From Chroococcus sp. CMT-3BRIN-NPC107 (GTDB lineage Bacteria > Cyanobacteriota > Cyanobacteriia > Cyanobacteriales > Chroococcidiopsidaceae): a DNA stretch of 64,000 nt. The position numbers were made by a program, and so were the translations under genes. The notes below the pieces were generated by a model, which was given only the letters and a program-made list of their open reading frames with translations, searched no databases and was not told the DNA's origin. The DNA lies in NCBI GenBank assembly GCA_019359635.1, contig JAHHGY010000006.1, forward strand, positions 20,133 to 84,132, in the 5' to 3' direction. Below are positions 37,297-47,949 of the stretch, piece after piece. Positions within the stretch are counted from its first letter, which is position 1; each line of letters begins with the position of its first letter.

Positions 37297-38976
37297 GTGC
37301 AACAGCCTATAACTGCTTTAAAACAACCATTTCAGTTCGATTCAATCGAGGATGCTTTAGCCGATCTCAAAGCTGGGCGGATGTTGGTGGTGGTGGATGA
37401 TGAGAACCGGGAAAATGAAGGGGACTTAATTTGCGCCGCCCAGTTTGCTACCCCCGATACGATTAATTTTATGGCAGTAGAGGCGCGGGGTTTGATTTGT
37501 CTAGCTATGACTGGCGAAAGATTAGACGAACTAGATTTGCCTTTGATGGTAACTAACACTACCGATCGCAATCAAACAGCTTTTACTGTCAGTATTGATG
37601 CGTCTCCCGCTTTGGGCGTAACTACAGGTATCTCCGCCGAAGACCGCGCTCGGACTATTCAAGTTACTCTCAATCCCAATACAAAACCTAGAGACTTGCA
37701 CCGTCCCGGTCATATTTTCCCCCTACGAGCGCGAGAGGGAGGAGTTTTAAAACGGGCTGGACATACCGAAGCTGGGGTCGATTTACCACAATTAGCCGGG
37801 TTATACCCCGCCGGGGTAATTTGTGAAATTCAAAACTCTGACGGCTCAATGGCGCGTTTGCCACAATTAATAGAGTATGCCAAAGTTCATAAATTAAAAA
37901 TTATTAGTATTGCTGACTTAATTAGTTATCGTCTCAAATACGAGCGCTTTGTCCGTCGGGAAACGGTAACTAAATTACCTACGCAATTTGGACAGTTTCA
38001 TATCTACGCTTACCGCAATACCCTAGATAATTCCGAACACGTGGCGATCGTTAAAGGCGAACCCGCCGATTTTGCTAACAAAACTGTCATGGTGCGGATG
38101 CACTCGGAATGTTTGACGGGAGACGCTTTAGGCTCTTTGCGTTGCGATTGTAGAATGCAATTGCAAGCGGCGTTAAAAATGATTGAAAATGCCGGGTCTG
38201 GTGTAGTAGTCTATTTGCGGCAAGAAGGGCGCGGAATTGGATTAATCAATAAGCTTAAAGCCTACTCCTTGCAAGATATGGGCTTAGATACGGTGGAAGC
38301 TAACGAACGCTTGGGTTTTCCTGCCGATTTGCGTAATTATGGAGTAGGAGCGCAAATTTTAAACGATTTGGGTGTAGAAAGAATCCGCCTAATTACTAAC
38401 AATCCTCGCAAAATTGCCGGGTTGAAGGGTTACGGATTGGAGGTAGCAGACAGATTACCATTATTAATCGAAGCTACCGATTACAACTCAATATACTTAG
38501 CGACAAAGGCAGAAAAGTTAGGTCATATGCTGCTGCAAACCTACTTAGTTACTGTAGCTTTGCACTGGAAAGACGAGCCATTGTCTGTAACAGAGCGCTA
38601 CGATCGCTTAGAAAAACTGCGAAACTTAGCGCACACGTCTGACTTATTATTGCAGGAAGAAGCAAGACCTGTTGCGATCGCTTTATTTAGCGAACCTTCT
38701 TTAACGGTACATCTAGGCTTCGATCAAGCCAAAGTTGCAGCTATAGATTGGTATAAAAACCCCGCTCATCCTTACGTAAAGGCGGTTTCGCAAATTTTAG
38801 ATAATCTTGCTAATTGGACATTTTTAGAAAAGTTAGAGTTTTTAGTTTCTCCAGGAGTCGATCCTTTAACTAGCTTGCAAGTCAAGTTGGATCGTCAGGT
38901 ATTAAGCAAAGATGCTCCACCTTCTGCCATTTGCGACCAGTTAGAAACTCAAAAAATTTATTGCTACGGCTGTTAA
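37297..38976 (+). CDS. ribBA: Bifunctional DHBP synthase / GTP cyclohydrolase II
   Basis: The 559-residue protein has an N-terminal RibB domain (about 10-210; [43 protein letters not shown]). A RibA domain follows (about 215-420; [20 protein letters not shown] with zinc Cys, RQEGRGIGL). The tail of about 135 residues is common in cyanobacterial RibBA. It makes dihydroxybutanone phosphate and diaminopyrimidine for riboflavin. The start is GTG at 37297. Confidence 0.95.
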   Translation: MQQPITALKQPFQFDSIEDALADLKAGRMLVVVDDENRENEGDLICAAQFATPDTINFMAVEARGLICLAMTGERLDELDLPLMVTNTTDRNQTAFTVSIDASPALGVTTGISAEDRARTIQVTLNPNTKPRDLHRPGHIFPLRAREGGVLKRAGHTEAGVDLPQLAGLYPAGVICEIQNSDGSMARLPQLIEYAKVHKLKIISIADLISYRLKYERFVRRETVTKLPTQFGQFHIYAYRNTLDNSEHVAIVKGEPADFANKTVMVRMHSECLTGDALGSLRCDCRMQLQAALKMIENAGSGVVVYLRQEGRGIGLINKLKAYSLQDMGLDTVEANERLGFPADLRNYGVGAQILNDLGVERIRLITNNPRKIAGLKGYGLEVADRLPLLIEATDYNSIYLATKAEKLGHMLLQTYLVTVALHWKDEPLSVTERYDRLEKLRNLAHTSDLLLQEEARPVAIALFSEPSLTVHLGFDQAKVAAIDWYKNPAHPYVKAVSQILDNLANWTFLEKLEFLVSPGVDPLTSLQVKLDRQVLSKDAPPSAICDQLETQKIYCYGC

Positions 38977-38990
38977 GCTTACTCAAAACA

Positions 38991-39017
38991 AAACCCGCCT
39001 CTAGAGGCAGGTTTTTT
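38991..39017 (+). terminator. Intrinsic terminator after ribBA
   Basis: AAACC-GCCTCT and AGAGGC-GGTTT form a near-perfect stem with one mismatch, followed by a T-run (TTTTTT). It ends ribBA transcription 15 bases after the stop codon. Confidence 0.8.
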
Positions 39018-39034
39018 AGTTCAAAAACCTGAGA

Positions 39035-39175
39035 TTAATTAACTGCGTAAGCAGATTTTAATGCCCAAATAACCAAAGCCGCGATCGCTCCTAAAATCAG
39101 CACGGTAGAAATCGTAACTGCTTTTGGGGTATCTGCGCCCTTGAACTTCATAATTCCGCGATTCAAGTCAGACAT
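39035..39175 (-). CDS. Small single-span membrane protein, photosynthesis-like
   Basis: ATG 39175 encodes 46 residues: a polar start MSDLNRGIMKFKGADTPK, a hydrophobic span (TISTVLILGAIAALVIWAL) and a short tail ending AYAVN. An AGGAG precedes the ATG by about 9 bases. Size and design resemble the small subunits and assembly factors of the photosystems (a Psb35-like identity is possible but unproven). Confidence 0.75.
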   Translation of the reverse strand: MSDLNRGIMKFKGADTPKAVTISTVLILGAIAALVIWALKSAYAVN

Positions 39176-39233
39176 GAGGCTAATCTCCTCTAGTGGTAGA
39201 TTTCTAATCCGTTCGCCTTAATTCTAATCGCTT

Positions 39234-40331
39234 CTACACGGTAACGATGTCACAACTGGGAAAATTGGCATCAATTCCCGATTGTTTCCAAGCACGACCA
39301 TCTAAAGCCATCTGCTCGATTAAACTTGCTAATCTTAGCGCTTTTAAAGCTTGTTCTCCACCTACTGATGGCTGATTTCCACCCCTTACACAGTTGACAA
39401 AATGCTCAAGTTCCGCGTGGAGTGGCTCTATGTTGCTGGTGTAAACTTTTTCAATCAAACCGTCTTGACGATAAAGCACTTGACCGTAATCGGTCATGCA
39501 ATTAGCAGTGGTTTGACGATGAATCAAGATTTCATTATTCAGAAAATCTGCTTCTGTCAAAGAGTTTTTGCAATGAGCGGCAATTCGGCGGATTTTGCAA
39601 TGAGTAACTTTACTAGCTGTCAGGGTCGCTACTATGCCGTTAGCAAAGCCTAATGTAGCTGTAACATAGTCTAGATAAGGGCGCGGTTTAGTATTTGCTG
39701 CAAAACTGACCGATTCACTAGCACAGGCGCGGCTACCGCTTGCTGTTAATTTGACTACTGGAGAATTAGCTAATTCTAAAAGCAAATCGATATCATGAAT
39801 CATTAGATCCAATACTACCGATACATCATTAGCACGATCGGAGTAAGGACTCATGCGATGAGCTTCTATTGCCAACAATTGCTCGGTTTTTAAAACTTTA
39901 CTAAGTTCTTGAAAAGCTGGGTTAAAGCGCTCAATATGACCTACTTGTAAAATACTTTGAGATTGGGCCGCCGCATTTACCAAAGATTCAGCTTCGGCAA
40001 TACTAGCAGCGATTGGCTTTTCGATTAAAACGTGAATACCAGCTTCCAAGCAAGTCATGCCCACCGAATGATGTAAATAAGTGGGAACAGCAATACATAC
40101 TGCATCTACATGAGGTAGTAAATCGCAATAATCTTCAAAAAAACGAACTCGGTACTTACTAGCAGTATCGAGTCCTCTTTCGACATTAATATCAGAAACC
40201 CCAACAAGCTCTACATCTTTAAGTAAACTTAGTACGCGGGTATGATGCTGTCCCATATTCCCCACTCCAATCACGCCTATGCGGATTGGTTGAGGCTGGT
40301 TGCGCTGCACATGAATGTTTGGTTGTGCCAT
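39234..40331 (-). CDS. Gfo/Idh/MocA family oxidoreductase
   Basis: The 365-residue protein from ATG 40331 (MAQPNIHVQR) has the NAD(P) loop IGVIGVGNMGQHHTRVL, then AVCIAVPTYLHHSVG and IHVLIEKPIAAS (EKP motif), and a C-terminal domain with DLMIHDIDLLLEL. The longer frame to 40409 lacks a good start. The family oxidises or reduces sugars and UDP-sugars; the substrate here is unknown. Confidence 0.88.
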   Translation of the reverse strand: MAQPNIHVQRNQPQPIRIGVIGVGNMGQHHTRVLSLLKDVELVGVSDINVERGLDTASKYRVRFFEDYCDLLPHVDAVCIAVPTYLHHSVGMTCLEAGIHVLIEKPIAASIAEAESLVNAAAQSQSILQVGHIERFNPAFQELSKVLKTEQLLAIEAHRMSPYSDRANDVSVVLDLMIHDIDLLLELANSPVVKLTASGSRACASESVSFAANTKPRPYLDYVTATLGFANGIVATLTASKVTHCKIRRIAAHCKNSLTEADFLNNEILIHRQTTANCMTDYGQVLYRQDGLIEKVYTSNIEPLHAELEHFVNCVRGGNQPSVGGEQALKALRLASLIEQMALDGRAWKQSGIDANFPSCDIVTV

Positions 40332-40703
40332 GAATATGCTGTTCTCCACTCCTTTCCTTTTCTCAACCACCAAAGTATATAAACGCCATAAAAGGGCGTA
40401 TGCGGTCAATTATCGACACTTAAGCACTTAAATCATCCAGATAGTCACATAATGCTTCTATTTATCAAGAATCTTAAAGCTTATTGGAAGTTCCTGTATT
40501 ATGTACTTTTTTATCAAGTGCGATCGCTATCTTTAGTGTTATTTTGGCAGCAGCCTTTATGGGCAAGAGAATGTGTCAGTTTTTTGCCCGTCCATTAGTT
40601 GGTTTATAGTAAATATCGGCTATTGGTGGTAATTTGCCGCAAAATAAATCAGCTTAAAGCTCCGTTGCAACCAATAGGTTTGTCAAAGCACAAGGTAATT
40701 TTT

Positions 40704-41321
40704 ATGACTACCACCATCAAACAGCTAAGTTTTGCCGAGTTCCTTCAGCAATACCCAGATGGCGAGGGAATTTTTGAATTAGTGAATGGGGAGATTGTTC
40801 AAGTGGAGGCGATTAGAGCGCATAAAAATGTATCAAGATATCTGGTTAAGTATTTCGCTCAAGAGAGCGATCGCCTAGGACTAAATTATATTGTTGACAA
40901 AGATATAATTATCAAAACTTCTACCAGTGACGGAAAAGAACAAGGCAGAAATCCCGATGTTAGCCTAGTTAGCGAAGTAGAGTGGAATGCTAATGTAATG
41001 GCTTATGCAGCACTAATTAAGCCGATTCAACTAGCGGTAGAAGTTGTTTCAACCAATTGGGAAGACGATTACATTGATAAATTGGTGGAGTATCAGCGTT
41101 TAGGAATTGTAGAGTATTGGATTGTTGACTATTTAGCGATCGCATCTCGCACTTATTTGGGCTATCCTAAAGTGCCTACAGTGTCGGTATATCAGTTAAT
41201 TGATGGGGAATACCAAGTACAAAGATTTATCGCAAATACTCCGATTATTTCGCCGACTTTTGGACAACTAGAACTAACCACCGAGCAAATTGTCAACGCA
41301 AGTCAGATATATTTGTCTTAA
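40704..41321 (+). CDS. Uma2 family (DUF820) putative endonuclease
   Basis: The 205-residue protein has the PD-(D/E)xK-like core of Uma2: FELVNGEIVQVEAIRAH (with Glu), RNPDVSLVSE (Asp), LAVEVVSTNWEDDYIDKLVEYQRLGIVEYWIVDY (E-x-V-S…K). The start at ATG 40704 (MTTTIKQLSF) is typical. Such genes are abundant in cyanobacteria; nuclease activity and role are unproven. Confidence 0.85.
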   Translation: MTTTIKQLSFAEFLQQYPDGEGIFELVNGEIVQVEAIRAHKNVSRYLVKYFAQESDRLGLNYIVDKDIIIKTSTSDGKEQGRNPDVSLVSEVEWNANVMAYAALIKPIQLAVEVVSTNWEDDYIDKLVEYQRLGIVEYWIVDYLAIASRTYLGYPKVPTVSVYQLIDGEYQVQRFIANTPIISPTFGQLELTTEQIVNASQIYLS

Positions 41322-41329
41322 TATAGAAA

Positions 41330-41592
41330 ACAACGAAAGAGATTTAAGAAAACTTAGATCGCCAATTGGATAACTTGAGTCAGGATATCATCGTTGAACA
41401 AATAAAACCTGTTCAAGAAGATCCGAAGGCTGTCGTCCCAGGTTTAGCCTCCGTTGAAGAAGATTTGAAAGTGTTAGATATAATCATTGCTCAGACCAGT
41501 AAGTAAGTAAAGCGCGATCGCAGAGCTTCGCATCTTAACAAACTCATCTAGCATAGAAATCTAAAAACCTATATGCAAAAGGTGTTGCTAAC
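41330..41592 (+). other. Spacer with a short coding-like remnant
   Basis: Between about 41355 and 41507 one frame reads ENLDRQLDNLSQDIIVEQIK and continues to a stop at 41505-41507 (…LDIIIAQTSK). There is no clear start codon or ribosome-binding site. I cannot name a family. The remainder is queC upstream DNA with one HIP1 site. Confidence 0.3.
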
Positions 41593-42264
41593 GTGAAGGT
41601 AGTGGTTTTGTTGTCTGGTGGGTTGGATTCAGCGACGGTACTTTATAGCGCCAAGTCTTCGGGATGTGAATGTTACGCCCTATCTTTTGATTACCACCAA
41701 AGACATCAACGAGAACTAGAGTCGGCGATCGCCATTGCCAAAGCCGCAGGTGTAGTTGATAGTAAAGTAATTAGCTTCGATTTGCGAGCTTGGGGTGGTT
41801 CGGCGCTTACCGATGACAAGATAGATTTACCCTTAGAGCGATCGCTTTCCCAAATGGGCGAAAATATCCCTGTAACCTACGTTCCCGCCCGTAATACTAT
41901 ATTTTTGAGTTTTGCCCTAGCTTACGCCGAAACCATTGGTGCAGAGCGCGTCTACATTGGTGTCAATGCCTTAGATTACTCCGGCTATCCCGATTGTCGC
42001 CCCGATTATATTCAAGCAATGCAGGAAGTTTTTAGACTGGGGACAAAACAAGGTAGAGAAGGGGAAGCGATTAAAATAGTTGCGCCGCTAATTGAGATGA
42101 AAAAGACTGAAATTATCCAACTTGGCAATAAGCTAGGCGTACCTTGGGAAAAAACTTGGTCATGTTATGCCGGAAACGAGAAAGCTTGCGGCGCGTGTGA
42201 CTCTTGCAAGTTGAGACTAGAAGCTTTTTGCGAGCTAGGATTGAGCGATCCAATTGCTTACTAG
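41593..42264 (+). CDS. queC: 7-cyano-7-deazaguanine (preQ0) synthase
   Basis: The 223-residue protein starts at GTG 41593. It has the PP-loop LLSGGLDSATVLYSA, FDYHQRHQRELE, PARNTIFLSFALAYAE and a C-terminal zinc site SCYAGNEKACGACDSCKLR. It converts carboxy-deazaguanine to preQ0 with ATP and ammonia for queuosine in tRNA. No other que gene is in the window. Confidence 0.95.
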   Translation: MKVVVLLSGGLDSATVLYSAKSSGCECYALSFDYHQRHQRELESAIAIAKAAGVVDSKVISFDLRAWGGSALTDDKIDLPLERSLSQMGENIPVTYVPARNTIFLSFALAYAETIGAERVYIGVNALDYSGYPDCRPDYIQAMQEVFRLGTKQGREGEAIKIVAPLIEMKKTEIIQLGNKLGVPWEKTWSCYAGNEKACGACDSCKLRLEAFCELGLSDPIAY

Positions 42265-42315
42265 CACAGATAGTTTCAAACCGCAATTGCTTGGATAGGA
42301 AGTGATTATACATAA

Positions 42316-42648
42316 ATGAATTCTAAATCCCCCTTCCAGTGGCAGCACTATCAGCCCGAAGTCATCCTACGGTTGCCTGCGCTGGTATCTCAGTTATCCG
42401 CGCTCTTACCGCCAAAAGGATTCTTCTGAAAATCATCACACTTTCAGCAACGCCTTAAGGATCTCAATCACAGGATTGAACAAAACCACCCTTGGGTAAA
42501 ACCATTAGTCAAACCGGGAATGGGATTTGCGTCCTTCAATACACCACAGCGCACTATCAGGGAGAGGAAATTATTAATCCTGTTGCACAACCGACAGGTT
42601 TTAGGAGTTGCTCCGGGAGATGTCCTTTGGGCGGATTCTCTTGATTAA
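42316..42648 (+). mobile_element. IS6-family (IS240-like) transposase remnant with internal deletion
   Basis: The 5' part reads MNSKSPFQWQHYQPEVIL, then with a shift WYLSYPRSYR, as at the start of IS6/IS240 transposases. After a deletion of the DDE core, the 3' part reads LNHRIEQNHPWVKPLVKPGMG then FASFNTPQRTI and VLGVAPGDV. The family consensus there is FIKKLVKPGMGFGSFNTARRT. Frameshifts and the missing core make it inactive. I could not find clear terminal inverted repeats. Confidence 0.75.
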
Positions 42649-43413
42649 CCCCATTTTCAAAGTGGTAGCATCAAAGAACTTCTTTCCCCTCCGCTTTTCT
42701 TCCCTGAAAAAGTTTTTGCATCACAACCGTCCCGAACAAGTGATGATACAAGCAGGACAGATATTTCTAACAAGAACAATGTAGAACAAAGGGCGATTAA
42801 CTATTTAATAGGAGCAGATATAGGGGTAATAATCAGAGAGAATAATTTCTACCAACTTTATCTTGTCTGGATATAAAAACAAAGAAATCTCATTGATATC
42901 AGTGTTGACAAACGTAGCCGTGATTTATCTATAGGTTTATGGCAATTAGTGCTTGTCTACTGATAGAGAAACCTGGTTATTCTCTAAAAAGGAGCGAAAA
43001 CCACATTAGATAATGAATTATTAAAGCTAAGGTCTATTTATCCTTACTTATTCAAGACTACTGATAATTTTTTCCTAAAATATACCTGGACAATTTTAGG
43101 GGCAGTGCAGCCAGTTAATAAACCTCTAAGCATTGAATTCAACACAGCCGTCCTCTTTCAACACCGTATCCCAAGGCAAAAGGTTCGCCACCTTTGAGTT
43201 TTTCTCCCAGTTTGGAAGAGAGATTTAAGGTAAGGGCAGTTAGTCGTCGCCTACGTCTAATATGTTCTTTAAGAGTAAAAATATTAAATTTATACCTATT
43301 AAATCGCGGTTTGAAATAACATAACTTTATTTTTGTGCTTTGATAATTGATTAACATAAGAATTCTAAACCAGGCACGCAACTACTTACGAGATACATTT
43401 TTAGGAGAAAACT
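42649..43413. other. Gene-poor remnant region upstream of hemL
   Basis: Scattered coding-like fragments remain, for example ASQPSRTSDDTSRTDISN continuing NNVEQRAINYLIGADIG (about 42717-42873, plus) and a minus-strand piece LNLSSKLGEKLKGGEPFALG near 43139-43230. None has a start and stop that make a gene. They look like debris of lost accessory genes. The hemL leader begins around 43330. Confidence 0.35.
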
Positions 43414-44712
43414 TTGGTTAATACCACCATCAAAACTACCAAATCTGAAGAAATCTTCGCCGCCGCCCAAGCTTTGATGCCTGGGGGAGTAAATTCTCCC
43501 GTTAGAGCATTCAAATCTGTAGGCGGACAACCAATTGTCTTTGACCGCGTAAAGGGTGCTTATGTTTGGGATGTAGATGGCAATCAATATATTGACTACG
43601 TGGGTAGCTGGGGACCAGCAATTTGCGGTCACGCCCATCCAGAAGTAATTAGCGCCTTGCAAGCTGCCTTAGAAAAAGGAACTAGCTTTGGTGCGCCCTG
43701 CATCCTTGAAAACGTTTTAGCTGAGATGGTAATTAATGCTGTTCCCAGTATTGAAATGGTACGTTTTGTTAATTCTGGCACCGAAGCTTGTATGGCAGTT
43801 TTGCGCCTGATGCGAGCCTTTACAGGACGAGACAAAATCATCAAGTTTGAGGGCTGCTATCACGGTCATGCGGATATGTTCTTAGTTAAAGCGGGGTCGG
43901 GGGTCGCAACTTTAGGTTTGCCCGATTCTCCCGGAGTTCCCAAGTCTACAACGGCGGATACTTTAACCGCTCCTTACAACGATCTTGAAGCTGTTAAAGC
44001 CTTATTTGCCGAGCATCCAAACCAAATTGCTGGCGTAATTTTAGAACCAGTGGTAGGAAACGCGGGTTTTATTGCCCCTGATGCCGGATTTTTAGAAGGT
44101 TTGCGCCTAATAACCAAAGAAAATCAAGCCTTGCTAGTATTTGATGAAGTCATGACAGGCTTTCGGATTGCTTACGGTGGCGCTCAACAAAAGTTTGGAG
44201 TTACCCCAGACTTAACGACTTTAGGTAAAGTTATTGGCGGTGGGTTGCCTGTAGGAGCCTATGGCGGTCGTAGAGATATTATGTCAATGGTTGCACCCGC
44301 AGGGCCTATGTATCAAGCCGGGACGCTGTCGGGGAATCCTTTGGCAATGACGGCGGGGATTAAAACTTTAGAACTATTGCAAAAGCCTGGAACTTATGAG
44401 TATTTAGAGCGCATTACCAAAAAATTAATTGATGGCTTGTTACTGATTGCTAAAGAAACGGGGCAAGAGATTTGTGTCGGTCAAATTAGCGGGATGTTTG
44501 GGTTATTTTTTACCCCCGGCCCCGTCCACAGCTACGAAGATGCGAAAAAGTCTGACTTGAGCAAGTTTAGCCGCTTCCATCGCGGGATGTTAGAGCGCGG
44601 TATTTATTTAGCTCCTTCACAGTTTGAAGCTGGGTTTACTTCGGTAGCCCATACCGAGGCGGATATAGACCAAACATTAGCCGCCGCGAGGGAAGTAATG
44701 TCTGGTCTTTAG
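43414..44712 (+). CDS. hemL: Glutamate-1-semialdehyde 2,1-aminomutase
   Basis: The 432-residue protein has [59 protein letters not shown] and [19 protein letters not shown] with the PLP lysine. It makes 5-aminolevulinate from glutamate-1-semialdehyde for chlorophyll, haem and bilins. The start is TTG at 43414 with AGGAG 8 bases upstream; the encoded N-terminus [15 protein letters not shown] fits the family. Confidence 0.96.
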   Translation: MVNTTIKTTKSEEIFAAAQALMPGGVNSPVRAFKSVGGQPIVFDRVKGAYVWDVDGNQYIDYVGSWGPAICGHAHPEVISALQAALEKGTSFGAPCILENVLAEMVINAVPSIEMVRFVNSGTEACMAVLRLMRAFTGRDKIIKFEGCYHGHADMFLVKAGSGVATLGLPDSPGVPKSTTADTLTAPYNDLEAVKALFAEHPNQIAGVILEPVVGNAGFIAPDAGFLEGLRLITKENQALLVFDEVMTGFRIAYGGAQQKFGVTPDLTTLGKVIGGGLPVGAYGGRRDIMSMVAPAGPMYQAGTLSGNPLAMTAGIKTLELLQKPGTYEYLERITKKLIDGLLLIAKETGQEICVGQISGMFGLFFTPGPVHSYEDAKKSDLSKFSRFHRGMLERGIYLAPSQFEAGFTSVAHTEADIDQTLAAAREVMSGL

Positions 44713-44740
44713 ATTGCCTGGGGCTAGTTCAATTCAAATT

Positions 44741-44771
44741 GCCCTAGTCCTTAAATGGTAAGGACTGGGGC
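44741..44771 (+). terminator. Intrinsic terminator after hemL
   Basis: GCCCTAGTCCTT and AAGGACTGGGGC form a 12-bp stem (one G-T pair) with a 7-base loop, followed by TTTAGTTAATTTT. It lies 29 bases after the hemL stop. Confidence 0.85.
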
Positions 44772-44835
44772 TTTAGTTAATTTTACCGCTCCTCAAAATA
44801 GCGATCGCTTAATAACGTTTGATAGTACAATTGCA

Positions 44836-45234
44836 CTAATCTATTGGAATCAGCGCCATAATTTGGTCAACAAATTCTTGATGGTCAACTACGGGCTTAG
44901 AAATATAGCCATCCGCACCACTAAGGGAAAGAAAACTATGGCGATCGCCTTCCATAGCATGAGCCGTGACTAAAATAACTGGCAAGGAAGCTGTTTCGGG
45001 ATTGGCTTTTAACATTTGGGTAATTTTGATACCATCTACAGACTTACCCTGATAAACACTGCGAGAGAGAGAAACATCCATCAAAATAATGTCTGCTAAT
45101 TTATTCAAGGCAATTTGCATTACTTCTTCGACATTCTCAGTATGCTTAACCTCTAAGCCTGCACGTTTAGTCAAGATTTTGGCAAAAACACGCGCATTAA
45201 TCGGATCGTCTTCCACAATCAAAACAGTTTTCAT
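44836..45234 (-). CDS. Single-domain response regulator (CheY/DivK-like)
   Basis: The 132-residue receiver domain has the acidic pair in VLIVEDDPINARVF, phosphoacceptor Asp in DIILMDVSLS, Thr in PVILVTAHAM and Lys in YISKPVVDHQEF. No output domain follows, so it acts through protein contacts as CheY or DivK does. No histidine kinase is nearby. Confidence 0.9.
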   Translation of the reverse strand: MKTVLIVEDDPINARVFAKILTKRAGLEVKHTENVEEVMQIALNKLADIILMDVSLSRSVYQGKSVDGIKITQMLKANPETASLPVILVTAHAMEGDRHSFLSLSGADGYISKPVVDHQEFVDQIMALIPID

Positions 45235-45412
45235 ACTTTATGGTGCAAGCTATTAAATGCTAGTAGTTAAAAATGTTGAAGCTATAACTAAAATTAACGC
45301 ATCTCAAACAACAAGTTCTTCCTGCGAGTTACCCTACAGCTTGTGCTTGTAAAAAGTCAAAAACAATTCATTCAACTTATTCAGTTATTTTATCTATAGA
45401 CAGGAAAATCTC

Positions 45413-47896
45413 ATGGCAAAACAGTTAAACCTTCTCTCAACGGGACAGGTGATCGCCACCGCCCTGCATACAGAAATGCAACGGTCTTATCTTGAATATG
45501 CCATGAGTGTAATTGTCGGGCGAGCATTGCCCGATGTCCGCGATGGCTTAAAACCCGTCCATCGGCGGATATTGTACGCCATGCACGAACTGGGTTTGAC
45601 TCCCGATCGCCCTTATCGTAAGTGCGCGCGGGTAGTAGGGGACGTATTGGGCAAATATCACCCCCACGGCGATCAATCGGTTTATGAGGCTTTAGTTAGG
45701 TTAGTCCAAGACTTTTCTAGCCGCTACCCATTGCTAGCAGGCCATGGCAATTTTGGTTCGGTAGACAACGATCCTCCGGCGGCAATGCGCTATACCGAGA
45801 CTCGGCTATCGTCGATGAGCCATGAAGCAATGTTGGCGGATATTGGCGAGGAAACGGTTGAATTTATTAGCAATTTTGACAATTCTCAGCAAGAACCTAC
45901 AGTCCTACCGGCCCAACTGCCTTTATTGCTGTTAAATGGCTGTGCGGGAATTGCGGTGGGGATGGCAACAAATATTCCACCTCATAACTTGAGTGAAGTA
46001 GTAGATGGTTTGATTGCGTTAATCGATCGCCCAGAATTAGCAGAAGAACAGCTATTAGAGTTAGTTCCAGGGCCCGATTTTCCCACCGGGGGCGAAATTA
46101 TCGGAACTGGTGGCATAAAAGAAGCTTACACCACTGGGCGAGGAAGTATTGTATTGCGGGGAGTGGCGGCGATTGAAGAAATTGCGGCGACAAAAAACAC
46201 CCGGCGGCGGACGGCAATTGTCGTTACAGAGTTGCCTTACCAAGTCAATAAGGCGGCTTGGATTGAGAAAATGGCGGAATTAGTTAACGGGGCAAAGTTA
46301 GAAGGAATTTCGGATATTCGCGATGAAAGCGATCGCGAAGGGATGAGAGTAGTAATCGAACTGCGACGGGATGCTAGTTCCCACGCCGTGTTGCAAAGCC
46401 TATACCAACAAACGGCTTTGCAAATAAATTTTGGGGCGATTATGCTAGCGATTGTGGACGGACAACCGCGCCAGTTAAGTTTAAAGCAACTATTAGAGGA
46501 GTTTTTGAAGTTTCGCGAACAAACTTTAAATCGTCTTTACTCCCACCAATTAGAGGCAGCCCAAGGGCAGATTCATATTGTTGAAGGGTTGAATAAAGCC
46601 TTAGCAAGATTGGATGAAGTTATTGATATTTTGCGCCAAGCGGCGGATGGAAGCACGGCAAAAATAGCGCTGCAAAATCTTATTGGTTTAAGCGAGATTC
46701 AAGCCGATTCCGTGCTGGCTATGCCTTTACGACGATTGACAGGCTTAGAAAAGCAGAATTTATTAGCAGAATTTGAGCGCTTGAGCAAGGAAATTGAAGG
46801 GCTGCAAAAGTTATTAAGCGATCGCCGCGAGTTGTTGAAGGTGTTAAAAAAAGACTTACGCACTCTTAAACGCAAGCATGGAGATGAACGGCGAACGAAG
46901 TTTGTCAACGAGCAGATGTTGCGGGAGGAAAAGGAAAAAAACCGCCGCCTTGACGCAGAAAACGCTCAAAAAGAAGAACAAGGTGAGGAGGCATTAGTAG
47001 AATTTACCTTGCGCGGTTATGTTCGCAGGTTGGTTAATGGTCAAAAAGCCGGGAAAAAGTCCAATGGGGCGATAGATAATGATTGCGTGCTGCAGGTAGT
47101 AGCGGCGAATACAAAACAAGACTTGGTGGTGCTAACCAGTGGCGGCAAGGTTTACCCAGTGAAGGTGAGAGAAGTGCCTTTGTTGTCTGGGCGCAGTTTG
47201 TCGGGACGAGGTACGCCGTTGATTAATTTGCTGCCTAATGCGACAGAAAGTGTCGTTTCACAGTTTGTTTTACCAGATAATGCAGCGCAGATGGTTCTAT
47301 TAACTAAGTTGGGACGCATTAAACGCTTGGCTTTAGAGGAGTTTGCAGGTTTAAGCACTCGTGGTTTGACAGCAATTAAATTTAAAGATGACGATCGCTT
47401 GTTAGCTTGTCGAATTACGGGAGCGGCAGAAGATGCGGTTTTGGCTACAGAGGGGGGACGGTTGCTCAGATTTAGGGTAGATGACGAACAATTGCCAATT
47501 CTGGGGAGGACGGCCGTAGGCTTGCAAGCTTTACGATTGCGAAAAAATGAAAAATTAGTTGGTTTTGTTACAAGTTCTGATCCGGAGGAAAACTTATTAC
47601 TATTTACTCAGCTAGGATACGCCAAACAAATGCCCATGCGTTCTCTGCGGCGCGGTAATCGCGGCGATATTGGCACTCAAGCAATATCTTTTACCAGTAA
47701 ATTTGATGCGGTAGTAAGTTTAATTTTAGCCCCAGATTCGGCAATGCTAGCAGTGACGACAAGTCAACGCTTGTTACAGGTGTCTGCAAGTGCTATTAGT
47801 GTTACGGGTAAAGATGGTACGGGAAGTCGCCTTGCCGAACTTAAGAGCGATGAGAAGATTGTCAGCGTAAATATTGTGGCAGGCGGGAGAAATTAA
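45413..47896 (+). CDS. DNA gyrase/topoisomerase IV subunit A-type protein
   Basis: The 827-residue protein has the winged-helix start ([36 protein letters not shown]), the catalytic Tyr in [11 protein letters not shown], tower and coiled-coil parts, and a beta-pinwheel C-terminal domain. I see no canonical GyrA box (QRRGGKG type) in the pinwheel; the nearest stretches are [10 protein letters not shown] and [10 protein letters not shown]. It may be the second cyanobacterial GyrA-like/ParC-type subunit and not the main gyrase A. Confidence 0.9.
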   Translation: MAKQLNLLSTGQVIATALHTEMQRSYLEYAMSVIVGRALPDVRDGLKPVHRRILYAMHELGLTPDRPYRKCARVVGDVLGKYHPHGDQSVYEALVRLVQDFSSRYPLLAGHGNFGSVDNDPPAAMRYTETRLSSMSHEAMLADIGEETVEFISNFDNSQQEPTVLPAQLPLLLLNGCAGIAVGMATNIPPHNLSEVVDGLIALIDRPELAEEQLLELVPGPDFPTGGEIIGTGGIKEAYTTGRGSIVLRGVAAIEEIAATKNTRRRTAIVVTELPYQVNKAAWIEKMAELVNGAKLEGISDIRDESDREGMRVVIELRRDASSHAVLQSLYQQTALQINFGAIMLAIVDGQPRQLSLKQLLEEFLKFREQTLNRLYSHQLEAAQGQIHIVEGLNKALARLDEVIDILRQAADGSTAKIALQNLIGLSEIQADSVLAMPLRRLTGLEKQNLLAEFERLSKEIEGLQKLLSDRRELLKVLKKDLRTLKRKHGDERRTKFVNEQMLREEKEKNRRLDAENAQKEEQGEEALVEFTLRGYVRRLVNGQKAGKKSNGAIDNDCVLQVVAANTKQDLVVLTSGGKVYPVKVREVPLLSGRSLSGRGTPLINLLPNATESVVSQFVLPDNAAQMVLLTKLGRIKRLALEEFAGLSTRGLTAIKFKDDDRLLACRITGAAEDAVLATEGGRLLRFRVDDEQLPILGRTAVGLQALRLRKNEKLVGFVTSSDPEENLLLFTQLGYAKQMPMRSLRRGNRGDIGTQAISFTSKFDAVVSLILAPDSAMLAVTTSQRLLQVSASAISVTGKDGTGSRLAELKSDEKIVSVNIVAGGRN

Positions 47897-47949
47897 ATAG
47901 CTCAATTGTCTGAACGTGATTGTAAACAGTTTCAGTGATAAAAAAACTC

